Shown here: positions 48,361-59,800 of the stretch, in pieces
Numbering within the stretch: position 1 is the first letter of the stretch
How the letters are laid out: each line of letters begins with the position of its first letter
Source of the DNA: Austropuccinia psidii
Lineage: Eukaryota > Basidiomycota > Pucciniomycetes > Pucciniales > Sphaerophragmiaceae
Assembly (NCBI GenBank): GCA_023105745.1
Contig: JALGQZ010000004.1
Location: forward strand, 8,939,951 to 9,003,950
Length of the DNA: 64,000 bases
Reading direction: 5' to 3'
The notes under the pieces: model-generated
What the model saw: the letters and a program-made list of their open reading frames with translations, nothing else
What the model was told of the DNA's origin: nothing
Databases searched by the model: none
Program-made: the position numbers and the translations under genes

Positions 48361-49016
48361 TGTTGAAACTAGATCAAGGACTGATTTAACCAAATCACTT
48401 AGAGATAGGTAATTGAGTTTATCCAACCCATGTGATAAGATCACAGTGATCTTATCACGTGAATATCTTTAGCAGTGTATAAATAAGCACCATGTGTGAG
48501 TGAGTCGCAGAGGAAAAAGAATCATTCTTTCCGACTTCTTTACTTTATCTTTATTTTTCATTTTTCTCGTATCTTAATCTGTATCAATCACGCATTTCAG
48601 TTATCACTGAAATTAAGGTAGACCGCATATCACATATCCCACTACTACCCGTATCGGTAAACTAATCCATTGTTCAAACAGCTCACTCTGAAGAGCTGTT
48701 ACCTGTCTTTTTCTCTCTAGCGTAAGAAGGAGATTAAGTAGACTGTTGAGGTACCCATCATTCATTTTTCTAAAACCATTGTACGCTAATTGCTCATGAG
48801 TTTCTTAGTTAGTATACAGCTAGTATGTACCGTCATAGTGAATTAATTAAGTTGATACATACATATATATATATCTAGACACAATCAGGTTAATCTCTGT
48901 TCCATCTAATCTATCCTATAACGCATGTACATGTAACTGATGTCTAGAATCTGTTAGTTATTGCTACTGGTTAACTTCTATCGCAATAGAAAGACACTAT
49001 TAAATAAGCTTTTGCA
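48361..49016 (+). repeat. 3' LTR of Copia-A
   Basis: 656 bp; keeps the 27-bp palindrome (48432-48458) and the TATA box (48477). It has a shorter AT microsatellite and about two dozen substitutions relative to the 5' LTR. Confidence 0.88.
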
Positions 49017-49097
49017 ATAACTTGAGTCACTTCAACTCTAGACATTCATGCTCCCACTTTGGGAAGCTAATAATTATTTTCCAAGTGTGCATAAGCT

Positions 49098-49542
49098 TCA
49101 ATGGGATATTATTGCCATTGTCCAAGTACATTCACTTTGCCATGATAATTCAAGAATATGAAGATGACTAACTTGAAGGGTTTCCAATGTTCTCATTATA
49201 AATTTCCAATAATTAGAGTGTTTTAGAGTTTTATACCAACCATCTGTTTTAAAGAAAAAATGGCCAGTTGTTTTGTGTCCTTTTGGAAAGGAGAACTTCA
49301 CTGAAAAAGGTTTGAAATTTGTCATTATCTTGATAATAAATTTTACTTGAGCTTTTGAAATGTTCAGAAATATATTTATAAGATAGCCTTCCAGATTGAT
49401 ATTCTTCTATCTCAGGGTCTTGACTCACATTTATCCATGATTTTTCTAATTTTCCTTCCTCAGTTAGAAGTCAATCAGGTGAGTGTAAATTTAATGCTTC
49501 ATCATTTTCCTTTGTTTTTGACATTTGAGGTGATGTCTTCAT
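49098..49542 (-). pseudogene. Unidentified gene remnant
   Basis: From ATG 49542 the frame gives MKTSPQMSKTKENDEALNLH, an in-frame TGA, then EEGKLEKSWINVSQDPEIEE and GRLSYKYISEHFKSSSKIYY. Near a T-run around 49255-49265 the reading moves to another frame with KTDGWYKTLKHSNYWKFIMR and ends at 49098. The acidic, Ser-rich N-terminus and the aromatic-rich second half look like a real protein with one stop and one frameshift. No family was recognised. It begins 82 bases after the end of Copia-A and could belong to the original locus. Confidence 0.35.
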
Positions 49543-52005
49543 TTTTAAATACCAAAGCAGACATTTTAAAAGAAAAATTCAGTTAAAAATAAGCTTATAT
49601 GAGAAAATATATATTTCAAATAATGGAATGAATAATCTTAATAGAATTCTGTTGTTGAATTAAAATTCATTCTTCAATACACAATTTTTAGTTATTATTA
49701 AAGTGCGGGATGGGATACAAAAACCATGTGAAAGTAATTGAAAAGAATTTTGTAAAATAGCCTTCCATAATTGGCTGTGGATTCTCTCACAAAAATTGAT
49801 AAATCCAAAAAAATTTACATTCAAGCTCAAGACATAGATTATATTATCAATTAAGCTTGGATAGAGATTTTTCATCTTAATCATAGTTCCATAACTCATA
49901 CACAAAAAACATTCTCTTTAGTAAACAATATACTCCATTTAAGCCATGAAAATGTAACATTTAATTTGAATATGGGAAATTAATAGAGAAATAAATTCAA
50001 CTGAGTGCTGCTGTAACCATAAAATCACGTCTTAAATCCACAGAAACTCTTTAGAAAGGCACTTATTTTAAGGTATACCAAATAAACACATACCCACAAT
50101 AGCAACACTGAATTGAACTCCACGCCCTAATTCCATTTACAAGCTTCACCATCACACCAATTAATGCAAGAAATAATATTTCCTGAATATTGAATAAATC
50201 ACAATACGATATGATATGAAATGTAAATATAATATACCTTAATCGAGTAAAAATCAAAATTAGCTATTCATATGCGCACCACAATACATACCCAAAATTT
50301 ATAAAAAGCCATATGTAAACGATAAAATGAGTAAAGCTCCTTAGTACATTAATGATTAAAAAAAGGTAATTTTACTCGGAAGAAACACACCTTATTCTTT
50401 AGGATTATGGATCAGAGAAAGAGAAAAAGCCACAGTAGGTGCATAGATTACACAAAAAGCTCAAGAAAGAAGTTTCCAGCACAAAATTGCATCATTAAAT
50501 GTCAATAGAATTACCAGAAACCAAGCTAAAGCTGGAGAAGGTTACTAATAAGAGTTTATAAAGAAGGAGCTACTAGTGAATGATAGATTAGCTGACACAT
50601 TAACGAGAAATAATTACCAAAAGCCTTGAGGCAAAAGCTAATGAGGCAGGAATCTGTAGAAAACACATGGCTAACCCAATAGTACAGAAGAAGGGGATCT
50701 TTAACCCATTTAGAGTTCATCCAGAGTTAGAATTACTTCAATTCTCACCCAAAACAAAAGAATAATTTCTCCAGATTAAAGAGCCACAATTTTTAAATAA
50801 TTTCAATGATATTGACTTCCTTAGCTACAAGCTTGAGAATTGTATTACTATTTTTAACCAGAGTTCCTTTGGAAAATTATTCCATGAAACCATTTTACTT
50901 ATTTGAAACTCAACCCTATAAAACTTATCCAAAATCACCTGACTGTAATCTCATCTTAAAACAAATTAATAATAAATTCTAGATCAATTACTCACATATT
51001 TCCAGAATGTCAAATTCATCACCATAATGATATTATTATACATATATTTCCCAAGAGGGGATTAACAACCCCAAATTTACAAAAGAAGAAATTCAATTCT
51101 GGGAATTATTTATATCAAATTTGGAATAAATCCTCTCAATCATATCTTTTATGCCTATTATTTATCGGATATCTCTCACCTTACCCATATGAAAAACCAA
51201 TTAAACTTTCTACCTTATAAAAGCTCATTTAATTTGTTTTTCAACTGCTATCAAATCTTCTGAATTATCTTCAATTTTTATTATTTTTTTTCAATTAATT
51301 TGACTTTTACTCTCACTCATTCATTTAGGTTTCATTTTTGAAGGAAAAATATTCATAAAACATTTTCTAAATTCTAATTAAGCCTGATAGGAGCTTTATT
51401 ATAACAGTGGTGAAATATTTAGAGTCTATGAGCCATTTTGATTATTTCTAATTTTTTTCTTCTCTATATTATGTATTTTTTGATATATTATGAATAATAT
51501 CTTTGCATTAGGCTTTATTCCTTATTTTAAACAATAACATATTTATTAAGATTTAATAATCTTCTTTTTAAATTTACAAAATATGGAAAAATGTTCATAT
51601 AATTAAATTTTAAATGGCTTCCTGCTAGCATATTCAGGCCTTTAGAGGCCCCCTCTGAAAAAAACCTTAATAAATGGCTACGATCCCTAAAAATATATAT
51701 TAATTTTCAATTTGAAAAAAAAATATACAAATTTGATCCCGATCCAAGGTGCTAGAAGAGAATCTAGGTATCAATTTAAAGTAGTCAAACTCATTGATAC
51801 ATATATCTCTTTTTTACACTTCTTTCAGGAATATATAAGGAAAACAGTATATATTAGCTCCAAATCTTGTATTGTTGGGCTCTCTTCCTGTGCAAAGACA
51901 AGAATTACTTATCAATATTTCTGAAGTACAACATACATTTTAAAGCTCAAATAAAAGGGCTAGGAAATAAATTTGGAGCTCTGGTTGCTTTGGATCCATA
52001 CAGGC
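49543..52005. other. AT-rich spacer, nothing recognised
   Basis: Only short frames below 82 codons with no family resemblance. No repeats or RNA genes were noticed. Confidence 0.55.
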
Positions 52006-52010
52006 CCCAT

Positions 52011-52397
52011 TGTTGAAAAACACAAAGCCGTGAAGAGCTAAGGTTAGTTCCATCCCAGCCCAAAAACACTGCTGCAGGCAGGAAGGCATAGATCAGAAAC
52101 TAACTCTGATCCATGCCTACAGACTTAAATCACCATCGTAGAACTAACTAAAGACTGTTGTTGCCGTCGGACAATAACAACAGGGTCACACAGTGATCTC
52201 AACCAGAACATATGTGCTCTTACTATAAATAGCACACCCGATGACAGGAAGTAAGGGCACGACTATCTGGATAGTCATTACCTTTTATTTTAAACAAATC
52301 TTGCTGTCTTAATTCTCCTCTTGTACCTCTCCATTATATAATACTCGCTGCAAATTTATTCTTCTTAAAAAATTCCTTTTCCACTCGTATTTTGTCA
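52011..52397 (+). repeat. 5' LTR of Copia-B
   Basis: 387 bp. A TATA box, ACTATAAATAGC, lies near 52224. A short inverted pair, gttagtt...aactaac, occurs in the first 90 bases. Confidence 0.92.
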
Positions 52398-52452
52398 GAT
52401 TTACAGTCTCGGGTCAATTCCAACTGAGATAAATAAAAACTTCTTGAAAAAC

Positions 52453-53170
52453 ATGAATGAAAAGACTCCTGACGTAAAAGATATCTCTTCCATACCAATC
52501 CTTGATGGAACCAACTACGGTCATTGGCAAATGAGAATGAAAATTTATTTACGATCCAGGGATTTGCTTGACGTATGCGAAAAATCCCGCACCAACGACG
52601 CCTCCACCAGTGCTTCAAACCGCTGGTCAAAGGCCAGTTTTGAAGCCATCAATATCATCACCACCAGATTAACCGAAAGGGTTTTCAGAGAAATAATCAA
52701 CTCTGAGACCATTGATAATTCTCACTTACTGTGGTCAAAAATTTCCGAGCAATATGCCTCCAAGAGAGCTGTCAACCGAGGAAGAGTGTGGATGGACTGG
52801 CAGCGTTGCTTCTTCGACGGAAACTTGCAAAACTATATAGACAACTGCCGAAAACTTATGATGGAATTGGACGCCGTGAGCATTGTCGTGCCGAATGAAC
52901 TCCTTTCTTACTCACTACTTGGCAAACTAGGAGGAAATCCACACCTAAGCCAATTCGTTGAAACTCTCATTTTCAATGAAGATATAATAGAAAAACCTCT
53001 TGCTATTTTGTCCCGGCTCCAGGATTTTGCCAGGCATAATTGCCACAACAGTGGTACTCAAAATAAAAAGGAGACAAGCTCCTCTGCTCTTCTAACCGAA
53101 TACGATGAACCTCATAAAGTTATCTTTTACTGCAGTCAAGGCAAACACAATAAACGCTGCACCACACACA
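52453..53170 (+). pseudogene. Copia-B gag, frameshifted at its end
   Basis: ATG 52453 starts MNEKTPDVKDISSIPILDG followed by NYGHWQMRMKIYLRSRDLLD, the usual start of a rust Copia Gag. It ends in a zinc-finger-like segment, CSQGKHNKRCTTHKK, that should continue into a C-W-x-x-P block. That block is found in the next frame (ECWAENPHLRPSC), so a one-base shift at the A6 run 53170-53175 separates gag from pol. Whether this is mutation or programmed shifting cannot be told from one copy. Many Copia elements use a single frame, so mutation is the simpler reading. Confidence 0.85.
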
Positions 53171-56100
53171 AAAAAGGAGGAGTGCTGGGCAGAAAACCCC
53201 CACCTTAGACCATCTTGTCAAGATAAAAGGAAAAGAAATAACCCAAAAGCTCATCTCACCGTGGCTCAGGCTCTTACTACAATAGGAGGCTCAAAAGCTC
53301 CTATGCGCAACCACGTTGTGGTTGACTGTGGTGCAACCCATCACATGTTCAACTCTCCTAAATTCTTTCCAAACTCGTTTGAAAAGATCCGATCCAAAGT
53401 CACTACTGGAGACTCACAGAGCAACCTCCTTGCTCATGGAATAGGTAATGCCGAGCTTAAATGCAACGGTCAAACACTTCATCTCAAAAACTGTCTTTTT
53501 GTGCCCAAATTAAAATGCAACCTTATCAGTATGTTAGAACTGTTCAAGGATCAACTAACTATCCTACGAACAGATAACTCCTTCTCCCTCAGCTCAAAAG
53601 AAAAAGTACTTCTGCGAGGGGAGATTTGTGATAGATTGATGTACATCACCTACGACCTTCCCCAGACATTTCTCACCTTAGGGGATGAAAATCTTTGGCA
53701 CTGTCGTTTAGGACACCCTGGCCGTGCTGTGCTGAAAAAACTCGGCCTGCCTGATCTGGAAGGCCCCTGCCTTACCTGCCAGACTAACAAGTCCCATCGA
53801 CTTCCTTTCCTTCATCACTTTGAACCAGCTAGATACCCTTTAGACATCATCCACGTCGACTTGGTAGGACCCATCACACCTGAATCTGTCTCTGGCTTTC
53901 GATTTCTGATCACCATTGTGGACCAAGCCACTTCGTTCAAAATTGTCAAATTCCTTAAGAAGAAATCTGATGGCTTTGACCAATTTGTTATCGCCAAGAA
54001 CTACATGGAAAATTGGCACAATGGGCGGTTAAAGAAATTGGTCTCCGACAGAGGAGGTGAGTTCTTAAACCAGAAATTCAAAAACCTCTCTAATGAGTGT
54101 GGCTTCACACACATTTTCTCACCTCCGGAGACACCCAAACACAATGGATATGCCGAAAGGGCAAATCGCACTGTTCTGGAGAAGGCACGTTGTTTGATGA
54201 ACCATGCCAACCTGCCCAACCAATATTGGGCAGAGGCAGTAAACACCGCTGTGTTTCTCTCTAATCTCTTACCCACTCCATCTAGAGGGAACAAATCGCC
54301 TTACGTACTCTGGACCAACACCCCGGCCAAGCTGACCAGACTTCGACCATTTGGATGCCAGGCAGTTGTTCATAATCTCAAAAGACAACGAGATTGGAAG
54401 CTGGCCCCACCTGGCCAGGAAGGTATCCTACTTGGTTTTGAGAATGATAATTCGGCTTACCGAATCTTGAAACTTTCAGATTTAACAGTCATTGTCACCA
54501 GAAACGTCACCTTCAATGAAAAGGCTTTCCCTGCCGTAGCGAATGGAAAAACCTCCCCACTTTGGCACATTACTGGTGAGCTGAATGAGAACGAAGCTCC
54601 AGATCCCATGGCTGAGCCTATCAAAAACTCAACCCTCGGCAATACCCAAACAATGCACGAAGAACATTCAAATTGTCTTGACGAACCAACTTCAGAACCA
54701 GACACTGAGTCCAGTTCCTCCCCCTGTAGTCCACTTCTGAGTTGTAATCTGGAACCATCTGACCAACAACGATCAGAGAACAACATATGGCTCCGAGTCA
54801 TTGGGCCACGTCATCCGACTCTCATCAATTCAGACGTGGACCCAACTCACATTCTCCCCTATGCAAGAAGGGCAAGAGCCTTTGTGACAACATCCAATAT
54901 TGTTCCGAGAACATACCGCCTTGCGCTCCAATGTGAAGACAAGACCAAATGGATAACTGCCATAGAAAAAGAACTTTTGGCGATGAACGAGCTAAAAGTA
55001 TGGGACATTGTTGAGCTCAAAAGTGACTAAAAACTAGTGGGCACGACTTGGGTATTTAAAGTAAAGAAAGATCATCTTCACCATACCATCGAACACAAAG
55101 CACGCCTTTGCGCACAGGGTTTCACCCAAACACCCGGTATTGACTTTGAAAAAACCTATGCCCCAACCGGGCGACTGAACTCTCTGAGATCGTTGATCGC
55201 ACATTCTTGCGTTGATGGTTTGGACTTCCATCAGATAGATGTGAAGAGCGCATTCTTAAATGCCCCTCTAACAGAAACCGTTTATTTATCTGTTCCTCAA
55301 GGGCTGGATATTGATCGCCGAAAGTATTGCCTTAGGCTAAATAAGGCCATATATGGCCTTAAGCAAGCCCCTTTGGCTTGGTATAATCGTCTTAAAGATT
55401 GGCTACAGAGTGTTGGCTTCAATGCATGCAAGTTGGATCCCTGTGTGTTCTACCGTAAACAACCTGATGCATTGTGGATCTACGTCCACGTCGACAACAT
55501 GGCAATCTTTGGTAAAAACATTCAACCATTCAAAGACCAGATCAAGAAGGAGTTCAGTATCAAGGACATTGGTCCTGCTGACTTACTACTAGGAGTCAAA
55601 ATCCAGCAGCTGGAGGATTGCATCACTCTCGATCAACAACACTTTGTTGATTCTCTGTTAGACCTTTATGGTATGCAAAACTGTAAGACAGTAAGCACCC
55701 CACTGGTCCCTAATGAATACCTTTCTCCAGCAACCGAGGACGAAAGAAAAACATTCAACGAAATGAACATCAACTTCAGAAGTGCGGTTGGTAGCATCAA
55801 CTACTTAAGTACTGCAACACGTCCAGATCTGTCTCATGCAGTGAGCAGCCTGTCACAATACCTAGAAAAACCTGGTATACGACACTGGAAGGCCTTCCTC
55901 CATGTCCTTAAATATCTGCGTGGGACTCAAGAATTAGGGCTGCACTATGACCGACAATGCAATCCGGGATTAATTGCATTCACCGACGCCGACTGGGGCA
56001 ATTGCCAGCTGACACGTCACTCCACTTCCGGGTACCTAGCGCAACTACATGGTTGCTTAGTCTTCTGGAAGACTAGAAAACAACCGTCGGTATCGATTTC

Positions 56101-56488
56101 CACTGCCGAAGCAGAATATAAATCGCTCTGCGACTTGACCTCAGAACTGCTGTGGTTTCGACAGTGGTGCCAAGAGGCAGACCTCTTTGACTTCAACAGT
56201 GCAATCACCGTGTGGGAGGACAATCAGAGTTGCATCAAAACTGCCAACGGCAATTGCTACCTTAACACAAAGAGGATGAAACATGTGGAAATCCAACTCC
56301 ACTTTGTAAAAGAGGCAATAAAAAATCGGTTCATTGAGCTGCACTACGCACCAACATCCGACATGCTGGCAGACTTTTTAACCAAAGCAGTGCCAAAATT
56401 AACTCTACAAAGAGCCCTACATGCCCTAAGAGTTTTGAGGCTAGGATCGAGGGGGGGTGTTGAAAAACACAAAGCCGTGAAGAGCTAA
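53171..56488 (+). pseudogene. pol: Copia-B pol (PR-IN-RT-RNaseH), one nonsense codon
   Basis: Frame 2 is open from 53105. In order: protease VVDCGATHHMF; pre-integrase LWHCRLGHPGRA and CLTCQ; integrase with HVDLVGPI, VSDRGGEFLN and Glu in NGYAERANRTVLEKAR. Then RT with TTWVFKVKK, HKARLCAQGFTQTPGIDF, QIDVKSAFLNAPL and YGLKQAPLAW, and RNase H with AFTDADWGNC, STAEAEYKSL and MKHVEIQLHFVKEA. TAA at 55028-55030 splits integrase from RT without changing frame. The RT active-site box reads YVHVDNMAIFG, with Asn where the second catalytic Asp (VDD) is expected, a single-base change. The frame ends at 56488, inside the 3' LTR. Confidence 0.95.
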
Positions 56489-56844
56489 GGTTAGTTCCAT
56501 CCCAGCCCAAAAACACTGCCGCAGGCAGCAAGGCATAGATCAGAAACTAACTCTGATCCGTGCCTACAGACTTAAATCACCATCGTAGAACTAACTACAG
56601 ACTGTTGTTGCCGTCGGACAATAACAACAGGGTCACACAGTGATCTCAACCAGAACATATGTGCTCTTACTATAAATAGCACACCCGATGACAGGAAGTA
56701 AGGGCACGACTATCTGGATAGTCATTACCTTTTATTTTAAACAAATCTTGCTGTCTTAATTCTCCTCTTGTACCTCTCCATTATATAATACTCGCTGCAA
56801 ATTTATTCTTCTTAAAAAATTCCTTTTCCACTCGTATTTTGTCA
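56458..56844 (+). repeat. 3' LTR of Copia-B
   Basis: 387 bp, directly after a G7 tract; overlaps the last 31 bases of pol. Confidence 0.92.
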
Positions 56845-56849
56845 CCCAT

Positions 56850-59800
56850 CACCTTTAATAATATTCTAATATTGGACTATTTTTGTGAATTTCTTCAATT
56901 GGAAGCTAAGAAATTGGTGGCCATTTGAATAAATGTTGGTTCTGAATTTAATTTGGTAAAAAAAACAAAATATTCAGCTTGTACACAATTTTTCACTTAT
57001 GTCTTCCTTTTCAAAAAGAATAATAAACGAATTTGATTTATAAAGCTAATTGATTATTTTCAACATTTCCAGCTGATGATAAAGTGCTTTTTCATGGGGA
57101 AAGTGTATTAGTAAAAGGTCAACTGGTATTTAATAAGTAAGGTGTGATGAAGTTCTGCTAATAGTATGAACCTGATGTAAAATGATGTAAAATAATTCTT
57201 TCATTTTGGGTCGTGAAATTACTTATCATGGGATGCGACTGTATTAAGAATGTGTTATTTGTGGCACTTTGGAAAAACTCTATATCATTCTATCAATTTG
57301 GCTTTTTTATTGGGTTTTTAATTCCAGCTTACATATTTATTTTGTGAGAATTACTAGAATATGAACCAAAATAAAAATGGGTGAGCTTTATATCATTATA
57401 AAATAGAAAAATGAGTGGATGACTAGAAATTGAGACCTTTTCAGTTGTGTGAGTTCGGTGAAGCTAGCAACCATCACTATCAGCAATCTTACTAGAGATA
57501 GTTATTAAGATAACCTTAAACGCTACTATTGATCATCTTGTAGTTGAAGATGTAAAAAACCAAACTAAAGGTGTTTTATTTCAACAACTAAAACTTGTCT
57601 AATGTGTAATAGATTTTAGTAAAAACAAATTAAGATCTACCTATAGGTGGACAGCACTTTAATCTACTATTTGTTTAAGTGAATGGTTAAGTAAGGAAAT
57701 CTGGGTTTTGATCTACGAAATAAATCTTAATAAATTTTGTAATACTATCGTACTGAGAGGAGATAGAATTACCTGAGTACACCTCTTCAAGTGGTGGAAT
57801 AGTCTTACGGTGACGTTTACCGGGGAGAACAAAGATAAAAAAGTAACGAACGAGTTGACTACGGTAGCTTTAACCAAAGAATTATCCCAAGAAAAGGAAA
57901 CAAAAATAATAGCGCAGAAGGGCCTTTTTATTTAGCTAACAACAGAATAATTTTCAATGTAATATACTGTCTCATCGAGTGATGAGTCGATTGGACTTTT
58001 GTTTAAGAGCACATGCGCATGAAATTTTGATCAGCGTTTGGCATAGCTTTCATCAGAATAATCATCTTTCTTCTCCTAGATTGAACCTCGTAAAGGACAT
58101 CCTTCATTATTTTTCTCTTTTTGTTGTATCACTATATGAATACGAGGATAATTAGATGTTTTACTTTAGCCAAATATCTTTTTTCTTAGCTCTTCACTTA
58201 TTGCATCTTAGTATACTTTTCTCTTATTCTTGCTGTGTTTCGTAACTTCTCACATACTTTAAATCTTCATAATACAAATGGGTTCAGTTTTAATGATTAT
58301 TATATCGCTTACTTTTGGGTCTTATTGGATTTTTTTGGCTATATTCACAATTCTGGTTTTGATTATATCATTGGAATTGTGGAGATATAATTCAGAATTG
58401 AGATGTATCATGGAATAATTTTCATAAGGAATCCTTCCTTATGAATCCAAATTCAATGAGATTGTGACCTCAAAGCTATCAGAGAAATTTCTCAAAGTAA
58501 TACAATGGTTTCGATCAATGAAACACCTTGGAAGTAAAGCTCAAGGAGGTTCTTTTTACGCTTATTAATTTTCATCATCTCTCATCATCTATTAATAAGA
58601 CTATGCAGAATATGTATCTCGACTTTGACCTTTTCAGTGCACTATTTTCAGCTATATATGTGAATTTTAATTCCTTTTTTAGTACATTTCACAATTGTTT
58701 CTGTCTTTGGTAGCTGATCTTTTCTTTCAAAAAATATCCATTTATGTCTTACTTTCAGATTTATCTGTAGAATATTGAGTAGCTCCTATTTTACAAGGAT
58801 TTCTTTCTAATTAATTATAGAAAGGACTTTTGGGAACTCAAAAATTTGAAGAAACAACCCACTAAGTAAAATAATTTATTCAATGAGTCTAAAAATAAAG
58901 CAATTTAAAGTTGTATTTTGAGCCTCTCATTAACTTGTATATATATTATGTAATAAAACACAGATGGCTGAAATTATTTATTTGAATATGCAAAGGTTAA
59001 TCACACGCTAATGTATATTTTTTTAACCCTCTTGATAATTTGAAAAATGATTCTTGTATCTTTGATCACGTTGTAAATAGTTGCAATAATTCTCTTTGGC
59101 TTTCATTTAATCCTAAAATTATCATAATAATACGTAGATAGAAGGTTTTCTCAAAAGATTGCTCAAATTCATTAAAATTTAAACCTATTTATTCATTTTT
59201 TTAATTGATGAAATTTCAATTAATTTTATCAGGACACCAAAAATTTACACTACACTGTGCTAAATGAGAGTGAAAAAATCTAAGATCACTATCTTTCAAT
59301 TTGAAATTTAATATATTTTTGAGTCAATTTCACTATGAGATTTGTTAATATAAAAAATATAATTTCTGCTAATTTTTTTTTGGAAAGGATTCCCTTTTTT
59401 AATACATATTATTACTTTGATAGGCTATAAAGTGATGAACGGAGAGGAGTTGTCACAATGCTGTCTTCCAGACCTCAGCAAAGGGAACTCTTGCCAAAAA
59501 TTGAAGGCTATTAAGCCAGTTGAAAGACTGATTAATACTGGCAATTTGTAGATCACATTCCACCATGTGACAGGAGTTGGCCAAAATTTATTTCTCATAT
59601 TGCACTTTCCATATGATTCACCAGTCACCATGAAAAAAATGGCTACAGCTGACAGAAGGTTCTGCATTTTGAAATTGACTTGGGAGATATTCTTGATACA
59701 TATTGGAAGATAGGATGGAAATTAAATTGAAAAATAGAATTTTTGGAAGGAACTAAAACCACATATGCAAGCTTAAATTCATTTCTTCAATATGAGTGTT

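Larger units (their letters stand above)
40644..49016 (+). mobile_element. Copia-A: old, degenerate Ty1/copia element with a nested insertion
   Basis: The LTRs at 40644-41312 (669 bp) and 48361-49016 (656 bp) start TGTTGAAA and end TTGCA. They differ by about two dozen substitutions and by the length of an AT microsatellite. The flanks are ataaa (40639-40643) and ataac (49017-49021), a 5-bp duplication with one change. Integrase precedes reverse transcriptase, the Copia order. The coding part is riddled with stops and frame changes. A 2.9-kb LTR element plus one 5-bp duplicate (42347-45273) interrupts it between gag and protease. Confidence 0.9.
52011..56844 (+). mobile_element. Copia-B: nearly intact Ty1/copia element
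   Basis: Two 387-bp LTRs (52011-52397 and 56458-56844) start TGTTGAAAAAC and end TTTTGTCA. I count about five differences. CCCAT at 52006-52010 is repeated exactly at 56845-56849. The internal part is 4060 bp and covers gag, protease, integrase, RT and RNase H, broken only by one frameshift, one nonsense codon and one catalytic substitution. No TGG-type primer site directly follows the 5' LTR (the sequence is GATTTACAGTCTC), so the primer is unclear. A G7 run precedes the 3' LTR as the polypurine tract. Confidence 0.95.
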
